In this document: one piece after another, positions 36,673 through 46,302 of the stretch
Layout of the letters: the number at the start of each line of letters is the position of its first letter
Position numbering within the stretch: position 1 is the stretch's first letter
NCBI GenBank assembly: GCA_013285505.1
Contig: CP053450.1
Coordinates: 2,836,796 to 2,900,795, forward strand
Origin: Planctomycetota bacterium
GTDB taxonomy: Bacteria; Planctomycetota; Phycisphaerae; Phycisphaerales; UBA1924
Reading direction: 5' to 3'
Length of the DNA stretch: 64,000 bases
Position numbers and translations under genes: made by a program
The notes under the pieces: model-generated
Seen by the model: only the letters and a program-made list of their open reading frames with translations
The model's database searches: none
Told to the model about the DNA's origin: nothing

Positions 36673-37638
36673 CTACTGCACGAGGCCCTTGGTGAGGCGC
36701 ATGAAGGCGGTCTCGAGGTTGACCGGCTCTTCGGTGAACTGGGCGATGCGGAAGCCCTGGTTGACGAGGACGTTGGGCAGGTCCGTAAAGGTGTGTCCCT
36801 TGGCGTCGTCGAAGGCGACCTGGAAGAGGGGGGTGGGCTTGCCGTTGACGGTGATGCCGCCGTCCACGGTGCTGACCTTGCTGACGCCGGGGAACTTGGC
36901 GATGAGCTCGGCGGCGTCGGCGAAGCGGTCGGTGACGCCGACGTGGAGGACGTGTCCGACGCGCGCGCGGCGGAGGATGTCGCTGACGGAGCCGGAGTAG
37001 AGGAGCTTGCCGCGTTCGATAACGCCGACGACGTTGCAGAGCTCGGCGAGCTCGTGGAGGATGTGGCTGGAGATGAGGATGGTCTTGCCCATGCGTTTGA
37101 GTTCTTTGAGGAGCTCGCGGATCTCGATGCGGGCGCGGGGGTCGAGGCCGGAGGCGGGCTCGTCCATGAGGAGGACCTTGGGGTCGTGCAGGAGGACGCG
37201 GGCGATGGAGAGGCGCTGCTGCATGCCGCGGGAGAGGCTGTTGACCTCGGCGGTGGCTTTGTAGGTGAGGTCGGTGAGTTCGAGGACGTCGCGGACGACC
37301 TTGCGTCGCGCGTCGCCGTTGATGTTGTATGCGGCGGCGAAGAACTCGAGGTATTCGCTGACGACCATGTCCTCGTATGCGCCCATGAAGTCGGGGACGT
37401 AGCCGATCATGGGTCGGATCTGTCGGTTCTGGTAGCCGACGGTGAGGCCGCAGACCTGGGCCTGTCCGGAGGAGGGCTTGAGGAGCGTGGCGAGGACCTT
37501 GATGGTGGTGGTCTTGCCCGCGCCGTTGGGGCCGATGAAGCCGAAGCAGTCGCCCTCGTCGATGGTGAGGTTGAGCGAGTCGAGGGCGACGAGATCGCTG
37601 TAGCGTTTGGTCAGGTTGATCGTTTCGATCATCCGCAC
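36673..37638 (-). CDS. ABC transporter ATP-binding protein
   Basis: A 321-residue cytoplasmic ATPase of the ABC-2/drug-export type. Walker A GPNGAGKTTT, the Q-loop region, signature LSRGMQQRL, Walker B VLLMDEP and the switch His in ISSHILHE are all present. A C-terminal ~90-residue extension is typical of this group. A GTG at 37638 is favoured by GAGGA 7 nt upstream (ATG 37632 is the alternative). It follows the large membrane gene by 39 nt, so the two are one operon; a classical permease is not visible in the window. Confidence 0.9.
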   Translation of the reverse strand: MRMIETINLTKRYSDLVALDSLNLTIDEGDCFGFIGPNGAGKTTTIKVLATLLKPSSGQAQVCGLTVGYQNRQIRPMIGYVPDFMGAYEDMVVSEYLEFFAAAYNINGDARRKVVRDVLELTDLTYKATAEVNSLSRGMQQRLSIARVLLHDPKVLLMDEPASGLDPRARIEIRELLKELKRMGKTILISSHILHELAELCNVVGVIERGKLLYSGSVSDILRRARVGHVLHVGVTDRFADAAELIAKFPGVSKVSTVDGGITVNGKPTPLFQVAFDDAKGHTFTDLPNVLVNQGFRIAQFTEEPVNLETAFMRLTKGLVQ

Positions 37639-37677
37639 GGTGGCGTCCTCTCTTGGGCCGGCGGCCCGGGTGGTTGG

Positions 37678-40228
37678 TCAGCCCTGGCCGCGGGCCGGGT
37701 CGGCGGCGGTGTCTGTGGGGTCTGTCGGGGGGGCGGGGATCTGGGGCGGGTTTGCGGGGAGCGGGTAGACCCAGCGGACGATGGTGGTTCCGGAGACTGT
37801 TGGTTCGCGCTGGCGGCCGTTGGTGGAGACGCCGAGGGGGAGGGGGAGGTCTTCGCCCGACTCGCCCCGGAGGACGCCGATGATGACGACGCAGGGGCGG
37901 GTGGACCAGCGGCTCAGGTCGAAGGCGTGGGTTGCCTCGCGGCGGGCGACGGGCGCGCCGAAGCCGCCGGTCCGCGTGACGGGCGGGCCGAAGAGGTCGA
38001 AGAAGGCGAGCCATTCGTAGCGAGAGGTGCGGTCGCCGGGGTCGGGGAGGTTGTCGTCGCTCCAGGTGCCGCTGCCGACGATGCTGTCGAGCTTGGAACT
38101 GAGCAGGGTGGTGGTCGCGTTGGTGGTCGCGGCGGCGAGATCGATCGGCGTGCCGGGGTCCCAGTTGGCGATGGCCCACGCGTTTGCGCTAGAGAGGAGG
38201 GCGCTCTTGTTGGAGGTGGGTCGGATGTCGGTCTGGCCTCGGAAAACGATGAGCTGCACGGCTTCGAGGGTGCCGGGGAGGTTGTGGACCAGTTGTCCCT
38301 GGAGGACGGCGAGCTCGCCCGGGGGTGTGAAACGGACGGCGCGGAATGGGTCGGTGTCGGGCTCGACAACGGGGCGGATGGATTCCCAGGCGAGGCCGCC
38401 GGCCCAGTCGAGCTGGACCTGTTTGACGGTGGCTCGGGCGGGGAAGGTGAGTTTGTCGGGGGAGCGTGCGTCGATGGAGTAGTCGCGGGCGTCGGGGAAG
38501 GAGCCTCGGGCGGGGTTTTGGGATGCCTCCCACGGGGCGACGGTCTGTTGGAAGCGGCTGCCGCCGGAGCCGGCGTCGTCGGACTCGAGCCAGACGGCGG
38601 CGTCGCCGTAGACGGGGGTGAGGACGCTGGCCCAGGTGCGGACGCGCTGGACGCGCTGGCCGTAGACGTGATCGAGGAAGGAGAGGTGGGAGATCTCGAC
38701 GCGTTTGGGTCGGAGGATGGTGGCGCCGCCCCAGGCGAGCGCGGTGAAGGCGATGGATGCGCCGAGGAAGGCGAGCCAGGAGTGTCGGCTCCAGCCGCGT
38801 TGCTTGAGGATGGCGAAGCCGCCGGGTCCGGCGACGGCCCAGTAGACGACGAAGACGATGAGGCCGAGCATGACGGCGATGAGCGAGCGGCCGCTCTTGC
38901 TGATCTGGCCGGAGATGTCGGCGTCGAAGACGCGGGGGGGGCGGCTGCCGGAGATGAGTTGGTTGGTGCGTTTGAGGCTTTCGACTTCGGCGGCGGTGGC
39001 GACCTTGCCGCGGCGGCCGAGGACGCGGTGCCAGAAGACGTCGGCCTCGGGGAGTCCGAGCATGGTGAGGCGGCGGTCCCACCCGGGCAGGCCGACGAGG
39101 GTGACGGGCGCCGACGCCGACCGAGCGGCTGACGACGACGGGCCGGCCGGAGGTGTCGGCGAGGATGGGGTCGGCCTCGCCGGGTGCGGCGTCGGCGAGG
39201 GGCTGGAAGGTGTGGACGGTGATGGGTGTGTCGGGGAGGCTGAGGTCTTCGAGTGTGGCGTCGGTGAGGAGGGGGCGGAGGGCGGAGACGGGCTCGTCCT
39301 CGATGCGGAAGACGGAGGCGCGGGGGAGGAGTGCGGCGAGTTCCTGGTTGCTGAGGGCGAGCCAGTCCTGCCCGGTGGCGGGGAGGATGATGACGAGGTG
39401 GCCGCCGCGTTCGATCCACTCGCGGAGGGCGCGGACCTGCTCGACGCGGAGTTCGGCGGGTGAGGGTCCGTTCCAGATGAGTTCGCGGATGGCGGCGAGT
39501 CCCATCCAGCGGTCGGGGATGGCCTCGGCGGTGAGGGTGGCGATCTGGGTGACCTCGTGGCCGAGGGGGTTGGCGCCGTCGGCGGCGCCCTGCTGGTATC
39601 CGGAGAGGCCGCCGGGGGAGTTGCCGACGATGGCGATGAGGCCGGTGGCCTTGGCGGGCATGTTGCCGGGCCAATTGTAGATGGTCTGTCCGAGGAGCTT
39701 GCCGGGGATGAAGCCGATGTCGGGTCCGTCGGCGGGTGCGTCGAGTGCTTCGAAGGCGCGGATGGCGAAGCCGCCGGTGGAGGCCATGTCGAAGGGGAGT
39801 CGGGCGTAGGCCCAGACGGGCTGGTCTACGCCGGGGTTGGTGGTGACGACGGTGTCGTAGAGGGCGTCGTCGCCGTCTACATCGGTGAGGACGACGCGGA
39901 GGAGGACCTCGCGTTGCTGGCTGCCGCGTTCGACGAGGCGGACGCGGATGCCGGTCCACTCGCCGGGTCGGGCGGCGTTGTTGAGGCCGACGCTGGTGAC
40001 GGTGAGGCCGATCTCGTTGATGAGGCTGGATTGCTGCTCGGCCTGTTGGAGGAGGTCTACTTGGGCGCGGGCGGGGGAGGGGGTGAGGAGGAGGGAGAGG
40101 GCGGCGAGGCAGAGCCGCAGCGAGGCGGGGAGGGCCGCGGCAGAGCGGTGCCGGGCCGGGAGATGTGCCGGGACCGGGTCCGGGGTGGTGGCTTTGGTCT
40201 GGCTCGATGGCTTGTGCCGGTTATGCAC
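37678..40228 (-). CDS. Large exported/membrane protein, partner of the ABC ATPase
   Basis: About 850 codons. A signal segment (LRLCLAALSLLLTPSPARAQ) is followed by a beta-rich domain (GEWTGIRVRLVERGSQQREV), a GATase-like region (REWIERGGHLVIILPATGQ), two membrane helices near the middle (AVMLGLIVFVVYWAVAG; LAFLGASIAFTALAWGG) and a long beta-rich domain. The frame changes near 39115 (PVVVSRS to the GLPEADVFWHRVLGRR frame). The proposed GTG 40228 has AGGGGG upstream. The plan resembles the GldG/DUF4350-like proteins that accompany some ABC ATPases, which is an inference. Confidence 0.6.
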
Positions 40229-40316
40229 CGAAGGGTCCCCCTGGGCGGGCTTGGTGAAGGTCGGGTGGCAGTGTACTGGACTCAAGCGGGTCGGGGCGGG
40301 GTCCGATCGGGATGGG

Positions 40317-40595
40317 ATGAGCGGAGCTGATGAACTCTTGTTGGTGGTTGTGGGGCTCGGGGTTGCGGCGTTTGGTCTGGCGGCGATGTCGATCGCGTGT
40401 GCTGCGGCCCAGGAGGCGATCACTCGGCACATGGTGATGGTCAAGGCGATTCATCTGCGCAATGCGCATCTGCGCGCGCTCCTGTCGATCCGTGGCGTCG
40501 AGGCACCGGAGTTTTCGGGCTCGATGCCGATCGAGGTGGAGCCCGAGGGTTCGGGCGTGGACTCGGCGCGGCCTGCGGGCCGGGCGGCGGCCTGA
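40317..40595 (+). CDS. Small single-helix membrane protein
   Basis: A 92-residue protein with one N-terminal membrane helix (LLLVVVGLGVAAFGLAAMSIA), a helical stretch (HMVMVKAIHLRNAHLRALLS) and an acidic C-terminus. It is divergent from the ABC operon (88 nt between starts). Support is moderate: a plausible coding pattern and a weak GGGATGGG before ATG 40317. Function unknown. Confidence 0.5.
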   Translation: MSGADELLLVVVGLGVAAFGLAAMSIACAAAQEAITRHMVMVKAIHLRNAHLRALLSIRGVEAPEFSGSMPIEVEPEGSGVDSARPAGRAAA

Positions 40596-40632
40596 GGCGG
40601 AGCCGCGTCGGGCGGTCGGCTTTGGGCCAGCC

Positions 40633-42072
40633 CTAGCTACGGGAGTTCATGCGGCGGAGTTCGTCGATGAGCAGGACGTGGGCGCGGGCGCCGAGGCGGA
40701 AGCAGTCGAGCTCGAACTTCTCGTTGGGGGAGTGGACGCGGTCGTCGGCGAGGCCGAAGCCCATGAAGATGGTCTCGAGGCCGAGTTCCTTCTTGAGCAT
40801 GCCGGCGACGGGGATGGAGCCGCCGGTCTTGATGAGGGCGGCCTCGGTGCCGTTGGCGGCGGACTTGAGGGCGCTGCGTGCGGCGGCGAGTGTGGGTGAG
40901 TCGGTCGCGACGGTGGCGGGGTCGCCGCCGCCGTGGTTGAGGAACTCCCACCGGCAGCCGGGGGGCGTGCGCTTGCGGCAGAACTCGAAGAAGGACTCGG
41001 CGATCTTCTCGGGGTCCTGATCGTCGACGAGGCGGAAGCTGACTTTGGCGCTGGCGTGGCTGGGGATGACGGTCTTGGCGCCCTTGCCGGTGTAGCCGCC
41101 GATGATGCCGTTGAGCTCGGCGGTCGGGCGGGCCCATTCGCGTTCGAGGGGGGAGAAGCCGGCTTCGCCGATGTCGGCGTCGGGGCCGAGGCCGATCTCT
41201 TTGAGGGCGGCGGTCTGGTCGAAGTTGAGGGCGTCCCACTCGGCGCGTTCGGCGTCGGTGATCTTGCGGACGCCGTCGTAGAAGTTGGGGATGGTGACGT
41301 GGCGGTCGGCGTCCCAGAGTTGGGCGAGGACTTTGACGAGTTCGGAGATGGGGTTTGGGCCGCGGCCGCCCCACATGCCGGAGTGGAGATCGCGGTCTGC
41401 GGCGTGGAGGATGACCTCGGTGTAGGCGAGGCCCCGGACGCCGTAGGTGATGGCGGGCTTGCCGCGGTCGAGCATGCCGGTGTCGGAGATGACGCAGACA
41501 TCGCACTTGCCGAGGCGGTCGGCGTTCTGGCGGACGAAGCGGTCGAGGTTGACCGAGCCGGATTCTTCTTCGCCTTCGAGGAGGACGGTGAAGCGGACGC
41601 CGCCGGCGGTCTGGTCGGTGGTTTCTTTCCAGGCGCGGAGGGCTTCGAGGAAGGAGGCGACCTGGCCCTTGTCGTCTACTGCGCCGCGGGCGACGATGCG
41701 TTCGCCGACGGGGCCGGCGGCGGGCTTGATGACGGGTTCGAAGGGGGGGCTGTCCCAGAGTTCGAGGGGGTCGGCGGGCTGGACGTCGTAGTGGCCGTAG
41801 AAGAGGACGTGGGGGCCGGCGTAGTCGGGCGCGGCGTCGGACTCTGCTAGGACAATGGGGTGTCCGGAGCCTGCGGGGTCGCCGGTGGGGAGGATCTCGA
41901 CGCGGAGGCCGGACTGACGGAGGTGGTCTGCGGCCCAGTCGGCGGCGCGGGCGGTCTCGGCCTTGAAGGCGGGATCGGTCGAGATGCTGGGGATCTTGAG
42001 CCAGTCGATGAGGCGGGAGAGGGAGGCGGGCTCGTTGGATTCGAGCCACGACAGAACGGGCTTGGTGGTCAT
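40633..42072 (-). CDS. M20 family dipeptidase
   Basis: A 479-residue co-catalytic zinc peptidase of the dipeptidase/carnosinase-like branch. The zinc-site motifs are FYGHYDVQPADP, ARGAVDDKGQ, the Glu pair in LEGEEESGS, SDTGM and the C-terminal His in DDRVHSPNE. A dimerisation domain is inserted at about 210-370. ATG 42072 has GGAGCACGG upstream. It hydrolyses dipeptides; specificity not evident. The frame is intact. Confidence 0.92.
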   Translation of the reverse strand: MTTKPVLSWLESNEPASLSRLIDWLKIPSISTDPAFKAETARAADWAADHLRQSGLRVEILPTGDPAGSGHPIVLAESDAAPDYAGPHVLFYGHYDVQPADPLELWDSPPFEPVIKPAAGPVGERIVARGAVDDKGQVASFLEALRAWKETTDQTAGGVRFTVLLEGEEESGSVNLDRFVRQNADRLGKCDVCVISDTGMLDRGKPAITYGVRGLAYTEVILHAADRDLHSGMWGGRGPNPISELVKVLAQLWDADRHVTIPNFYDGVRKITDAERAEWDALNFDQTAALKEIGLGPDADIGEAGFSPLEREWARPTAELNGIIGGYTGKGAKTVIPSHASAKVSFRLVDDQDPEKIAESFFEFCRKRTPPGCRWEFLNHGGGDPATVATDSPTLAAARSALKSAANGTEAALIKTGGSIPVAGMLKKELGLETIFMGFGLADDRVHSPNEKFELDCFRLGARAHVLLIDELRRMNSRS

Positions 42073-42152
42073 CCGTGCTCCGGGGGAGGCCGGCGACGCG
42101 TTCTGCACTCCGCCGAGGACTAAGAACTCACTGCTTCAAGGTCGGGTCGTGC

Positions 42153-43226
42153 TCAGAAGATCTTGTCGCCCGAGGTGTACCGCTCGAGAGACTCCTGTGT
42201 GGCGTTTCTTCCGGTGAACGTGCTGCCGCTGGGGTACCAGAGCGACGGGTCGGCCCATGCTTCTGTCGCCTTGATGTTCTCGACGTGCCCGTCGAAGAAG
42301 GCGGCATTCATCGAGTCGGAGGGGTGGCGGAAGGAGAAGAGATACCCGTTGCGGTCGTCGTCGGGTGACTTGCCGTAGGCGGTCGATCCGTTGAAGATGG
42401 GGCTCGATGAGAGGAAGGAGCCGTAGATGCCGGGGTTGGGATCGATGTCAAAGTCGAGAACTGAGCCGGTCCAGTAGCGGGTGCCGTCGGAGTGCATCAC
42501 CTTCTTCGAAAGCTGAATGCCGACGTTCTGGAGGCGCGGCGAGAAGGATGCCGGTTGGGTGACGGGGTCTGCGAAGCCCGTCTTGAAACGGAAGCTCCGG
42601 TTGTTGGCGATGGGGATCAGCGGTGCCTGTCGGCCGGTGACCTGCTCGTTCGGGTAGTAGTGGAAGCCTGCGGAGGCGAGGTAGCTGACCTGACGGAAGC
42701 CGAGGTCTCCGATGACGCGGCGGAAGTCGTTGCGGTCGGGGGCCGAGCCGTACACTTCGTCGTTGTCCACAGTCGTCGCGGCGCAGCCGAACTCGTTGAA
42801 CAGTTGGGCCGTGCGGACGGCCCGGTTGGGCGAGAACAAGTCGTCGGAACCCATCGAAGGGCTGATCCAGTCGTGGGTGCTGGTCGGCGAGGAGCCGTTG
42901 GAGTCGCCCACGATCTCGTCGACGTACTTGCGCAGCGGGTTGAATGTGATGACCTGATAGCGGGCACCGCTCGTGTTGGGGCCGGCGTAGTTGTCGTCGT
43001 TGTCACCCATGTAGAACGACTGCCCCTGGCCGGTGCTCCGCGCCATCGTGGCGCAGACCAGTGACCGGGCGGACTCGCGGGCGGCGCCGAGCGCGGGGAG
43101 CAGGATGCCGATGAGCAGCGCGATGATCGCGATGACCACCAGCAGTTCGATCAGTGTGAATGCGCTGCGCGGGCTCGGGAGAGATCGCGTGCCGGTCGAT
43201 CGGGTGTTTCTTGGCTGCGTGTTCAT
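42153..43226 (-). CDS. Prepilin-like protein with late DGHV motif (DUF1559-type)
   Basis: A 357-residue exported protein with a type IV pilin-like N-terminus ([20 protein letters not shown]) and, near the end, AAFFDGHVENI, the motif that marks the planctomycete-expanded prepilin families. Processing by a prepilin peptidase before Phe22 is expected; no peptidase or assembly ATPase is in the window. It follows the small membrane gene at 43279-43659 by 52 nt, so the pair is probably one operon. Confidence 0.9.
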   Translation of the reverse strand: MNTQPRNTRSTGTRSLPSPRSAFTLIELLVVIAIIALLIGILLPALGAARESARSLVCATMARSTGQGQSFYMGDNDDNYAGPNTSGARYQVITFNPLRKYVDEIVGDSNGSSPTSTHDWISPSMGSDDLFSPNRAVRTAQLFNEFGCAATTVDNDEVYGSAPDRNDFRRVIGDLGFRQVSYLASAGFHYYPNEQVTGRQAPLIPIANNRSFRFKTGFADPVTQPASFSPRLQNVGIQLSKKVMHSDGTRYWTGSVLDFDIDPNPGIYGSFLSSSPIFNGSTAYGKSPDDDRNGYLFSFRHPSDSMNAAFFDGHVENIKATEAWADPSLWYPSGSTFTGRNATQESLERYTSGDKIF

Positions 43227-43278
43227 GTGTCGTTCCGCCGTCTGGGTTTGGAATCCACCGTGAATACGGATCGCGGGC

Positions 43279-43659
43279 TCAGCGGGAAGTGACCTTCTTG
43301 ACCTTCTCGTTGCTGATCTCGACGCGGCCCGTGGAGTAATTGACGTTGTTCGGCTCTCCCTCGACCTCGGCGATCGCGTCGTCGGAGAGATACCTCGATT
43401 CGATGATCCAGTTGCCTTGCTCGTCCTGATGCACCGGGAAGAGCGAGATCTTGCCGGAATCAGGGTTCCGCTCCGGGATGACCACGCCTTTGCGCTTGGT
43501 CGAAAACTCGTAGAGCTCGCCGGTGGTCACGTCGACCAGAAGTGCCTGGTGCGTGCTCTTGGCCTTGGGACCTCGACCGAGCGACCACCACGCACCGAAG
43601 ACCACGGCACCGATGGCTGCGACGAACAGAACGATCTGCCACGGCTTGACCTTCTGCAT
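43279..43659 (-). CDS. Small membrane-anchored protein upstream of a prepilin gene
   Basis: A 126-residue protein with one N-terminal helix (QIVLFVAAIGAVVFGAWWSL) and an extracytoplasmic beta-rich domain (LLVDVTTGELYEFSTKRKG). ATG 43659 is chosen because GGAG lies about 9 nt before it and the longer reading lacks hydrophobic or coding character. A possible -10 TATAGT lies about 60 nt upstream. It may assist the downstream prepilin-like protein. No named family. Confidence 0.7.
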   Translation of the reverse strand: MQKVKPWQIVLFVAAIGAVVFGAWWSLGRGPKAKSTHQALLVDVTTGELYEFSTKRKGVVIPERNPDSGKISLFPVHQDEQGNWIIESRYLSDDAIAEVEGEPNNVNYSTGRVEISNEKVKKVTSR

Positions 43660-43720
43660 CGATTCAAGCTCCGGAGTCTGGCTCGAAGCCGGGCGAGAAC
43701 CGTCCGGCGAGTTGGGGCAC

Positions 43721-43726
43721 ACTATA
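43721..43726 (-). promoter_or_regulatory. Possible -10 element of the 43659 gene
   Basis: TATAGT on the minus strand, five of six consensus bases. No clear -35 was found 16-18 nt upstream. A short perfect inverted repeat (TGTGTC/GACACA) lies further upstream near 43757-43770. Confidence 0.35.
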
Positions 43727-43854
43727 CCCTGTGGATCGCTTCGGGTGTGGGCGGATTGTGTCTTGACACAGCCCTTACAGAGTGAGATGGGCAAAACCCG
43801 CCTGTCGGTTGCTGTCGGTAGTGGCCGGTTGGGTTGGCCGGGTGTGGGTTGGGG

Positions 43855-45069
43855 CTATTTGTCGATCGGGGTGAGTTCGACGGTGACCGGAAAATGGTCG
43901 CTGGCGTAGCCGTCGGGGCGCCATTCCTGACGCCAGTCGAGGCCCTCGGGGAGTGAGGGGGTGCCGAGGATGAAGGGGCTGGCGGGGACGAGTTCGGGGT
44001 GCAGGTTGGCGTTGACGAGGATGTGGTCGATGCGGCGGCCGGACTCGTGGGTGACGAAGCGGGGGGAGCGGTCGGCGACGGCGGCGAGGGCGTCGGTGAG
44101 GCCGGACTCGATGAGGGCCTGGACGCTCTCGTCGGAGAGGAAGGCGTTGAAGTCGCCGAGGACGGCGATGTTGGCGTCGGGCTCGGCGGCGAGTTGGAGT
44201 TTGATCTGGTTGGCGAGGCCGCGGGCCTCGGAGAGGCGCCAGTACTCGCCGGGTCCGCCGCTCTTGGCGTGGACGACGTAGAGGGTGAGGCGGTAGGCGT
44301 CGGTGCCGGGGGTGGTGTCGGCGTCGCTCTGCGGCGGGATGTCGATATCGACGCGGAGGGGTGAGCGGTGGAAGGTGATGGGCTCGCCGGCGTTCCAGTT
44401 GTCGCCGTTGCCCCACTTGTCGGGGTGGGTGCCGCCGAGGGGGAGGCCGGGCCAGTTGGTGACGCTGGCGATGGGGTAGCGGGAGAGGACGGCCTGCTCG
44501 ATGCCGCGTTCGTCGCCGGCGTCGATGGAGGCGAGGTGTTGGTAGCCCATGTCGGCGAGGTGGGTGTCGCGGAACCAGCGGACGACGGTCTCTGACTCGA
44601 TCTCCTGGAGGGCGATGATGTCGGCGTCGAGGGCGCGGATGGCGTCGGCGAGGGCCTGGACGTGGGGCGCGGGCTTGGTGTCGTCGATGTCCTCGTAGCG
44701 GCCGGAGAGCTCGGGGTCGTCGTGGTCGTCGAAGAGGTTTTCGACGTTGTAGGTCGCGAGGCGGATGGTGCCGGGGGTTCGGGCGGGGGTGGTGCGGGTG
44801 CCGAAGCGGATGAAGTCTTCGGGCTCTGAGGCGTCGGGCTGGGCGGGGTCGGCGTTTGGATCGCCGTCTGTGGGGGCGGTGCGGGTGCCGACGCCGGAGT
44901 TGTTGGCTGACTCGGGCGTTGTGGCGGAGTCGGGAGTGGGTGCTGCGGTTTCGGTGAGGGTGGGGTCGTGGTCCTCGCCGGTGTCCATGACGGCGACGCC
45001 GGCGACGATGCCGCCGATGGCGGTGAGGACGAGCAGGGCGGCGATGAGGGGGAGGAGGGCTTTGTGCAT
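43855..45069 (-). CDS. Membrane-anchored endonuclease/exonuclease/phosphatase-family protein
   Basis: A 404-residue protein with an N-terminal helix (ALLPLIAALLVLTAIGGIVA), an acidic low-complexity linker rich in Thr/Pro/Asp (to ~residue 85), then an EEP domain: TYNVENLFDD, ALQEIESE, VVHAKSGG, LGDFNAF and the catalytic pair in YASDHFPV. The metal-dependent fold cleaves phosphodiesters or phosphomonoesters outside the cytoplasm. ATG 45069 has AGGA about 8 nt upstream. Divergent from ispH. Confidence 0.9.
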   Translation of the reverse strand: MHKALLPLIAALLVLTAIGGIVAGVAVMDTGEDHDPTLTETAAPTPDSATTPESANNSGVGTRTAPTDGDPNADPAQPDASEPEDFIRFGTRTTPARTPGTIRLATYNVENLFDDHDDPELSGRYEDIDDTKPAPHVQALADAIRALDADIIALQEIESETVVRWFRDTHLADMGYQHLASIDAGDERGIEQAVLSRYPIASVTNWPGLPLGGTHPDKWGNGDNWNAGEPITFHRSPLRVDIDIPPQSDADTTPGTDAYRLTLYVVHAKSGGPGEYWRLSEARGLANQIKLQLAAEPDANIAVLGDFNAFLSDESVQALIESGLTDALAAVADRSPRFVTHESGRRIDHILVNANLHPELVPASPFILGTPSLPEGLDWRQEWRPDGYASDHFPVTVELTPIDK

Positions 45070-45161
45070 GGCTCGTTCCTGGTCGGTGGTTCGCCGGGGA
45101 TGGCTGGAGATGGCTGGGGGAAGGGACCCGGTGCCGCGGCGGCTTGGTGGATTGTGCCCCG

Positions 45162-45167
45162 TATCAT
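45162..45167 (+). promoter_or_regulatory. Possible -10 element for a leaderless ispH transcript
   Basis: TATCAT (five of six) is separated by 8 nt from the ispH ATG. No ribosome site; -35 unclear. Confidence 0.3.
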
Positions 45168-45175
45168 TGGCGGTG

Positions 45176-46212
45176 ATGCGGGTGATTCTTGCCAACCCAC
45201 GCGGATTCTGTGCCGGGGTCCGGATGGCGATCGACGTGGTGGATCAGGTTCTGGACCTGTTCCCGGGCGAGACGATCTATGTGTATCACGAGATCGTGCA
45301 CAACCGGCACGTGGTGGGCCGGTTCCGGGACCGGGGCGTGGTGTTTGTGGAGAGTGTGGAGGATCCGCCGGCGGGGGCGATTCTGGTGTTCAGTGGCACG
45401 GGATCCCGCCGCGGGTGCGGGAGCGGGCGGTGGAGCGGGGCCTGCAGCCGATCGACGCGACGTGCCCGCTGGTGACGAAGGTGCACTCGGAGGCGATCCG
45501 GTATGCGCGGCAGGGGTATCAGATTCTGCTGATCGGGCACCGGAACCACCAGGAGGTGATCGGGACTTCGGGCGAGGCTCCGGGGGTGACGCAGGTGGTG
45601 GAGAGCCCGGCGGACATCGCGGGGCTGACGATCCACGACCCGGAGCGGGTGGTGTATCTGACGCAGACGACGCTCTCGACGGACGATGCGGGGGTGATCA
45701 TCGAGGCGCTGAAGGCGGCGTTCCCGGGGATCAAGGCTCCGCCGAGTGAGGACATCTGCTATGCGACGACGAACCGGCAGCACGCGGTGCGGCAGTTGGC
45801 TCCGGAGGCGGATCTGGTGCTGGTCGTGGGCAGCACGAACTCGTCGAACTCGGTGCGGCTGACGGAGATCGCGGAGAACGTGGGGACGGCGGCGCGGCTC
45901 ATTGATGATGCGGCGGGGTTGGAGGACGCGTGGTTTGGTGAGGGTGTGGGGACGGTGCTGGTGACGGCGGGGGCGAGTGCGCCGGAGGACCTGGTCGCGG
46001 GGGTGTGCCGGACGATCGTGGAGCGGTTTGGGGCGACAATCGAGACGCGGGATGTGTTTGATGAGGATGTGGAGTTTGCGCTGCCGGGGAATCTGCGTCG
46101 GGTGATGAAGTACCGCGGGTTGCCGAACGCGGACCGGCGGATCCGGGTGCAGAAGCCGGTGGTGACCGAGTCGCTGTATGGTGCGGTGCCGCTGACGGTT
46201 GAGGGGCGGTAG
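45176..46212 (+). CDS. ispH: 4-hydroxy-3-methylbut-2-enyl diphosphate reductase
   Basis: The last enzyme of the MEP isoprenoid pathway, reducing HMBPP to IPP/DMAPP. The three cluster cysteines are in ANPRGFCAGV, DATCPLVTKVH and SEDICYATTNRQ; other hallmarks are the EIVHN segment, GHRNHQEVIGTSGE and VGSTNSSNS. The frame breaks near 45398, where FSGTG should read FS-x-HGIPPRV; one base is missing and the span is one short of a codon multiple. ATG 45176 is 8 nt after TATCAT with no ribosome site. Confidence 0.93.
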
Positions 46213-46302
46213 GCCCGGGCTGTTGCGGTGTTGACGGGCCCGTTCGGGCGCGATGTGTTTTTCTGAAGCTGTTGTCTTTTGTCTGTTCACTGAGGAGATC
46301 TG

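Noticed and set aside
36620..38179. A long open frame opposite to or overlapping the ABC ATPase and its partner
   Set aside because: Arg/Pro/His-rich translation typical of an out-of-frame reading of high-GC genes; the ATPase motifs are in another frame.
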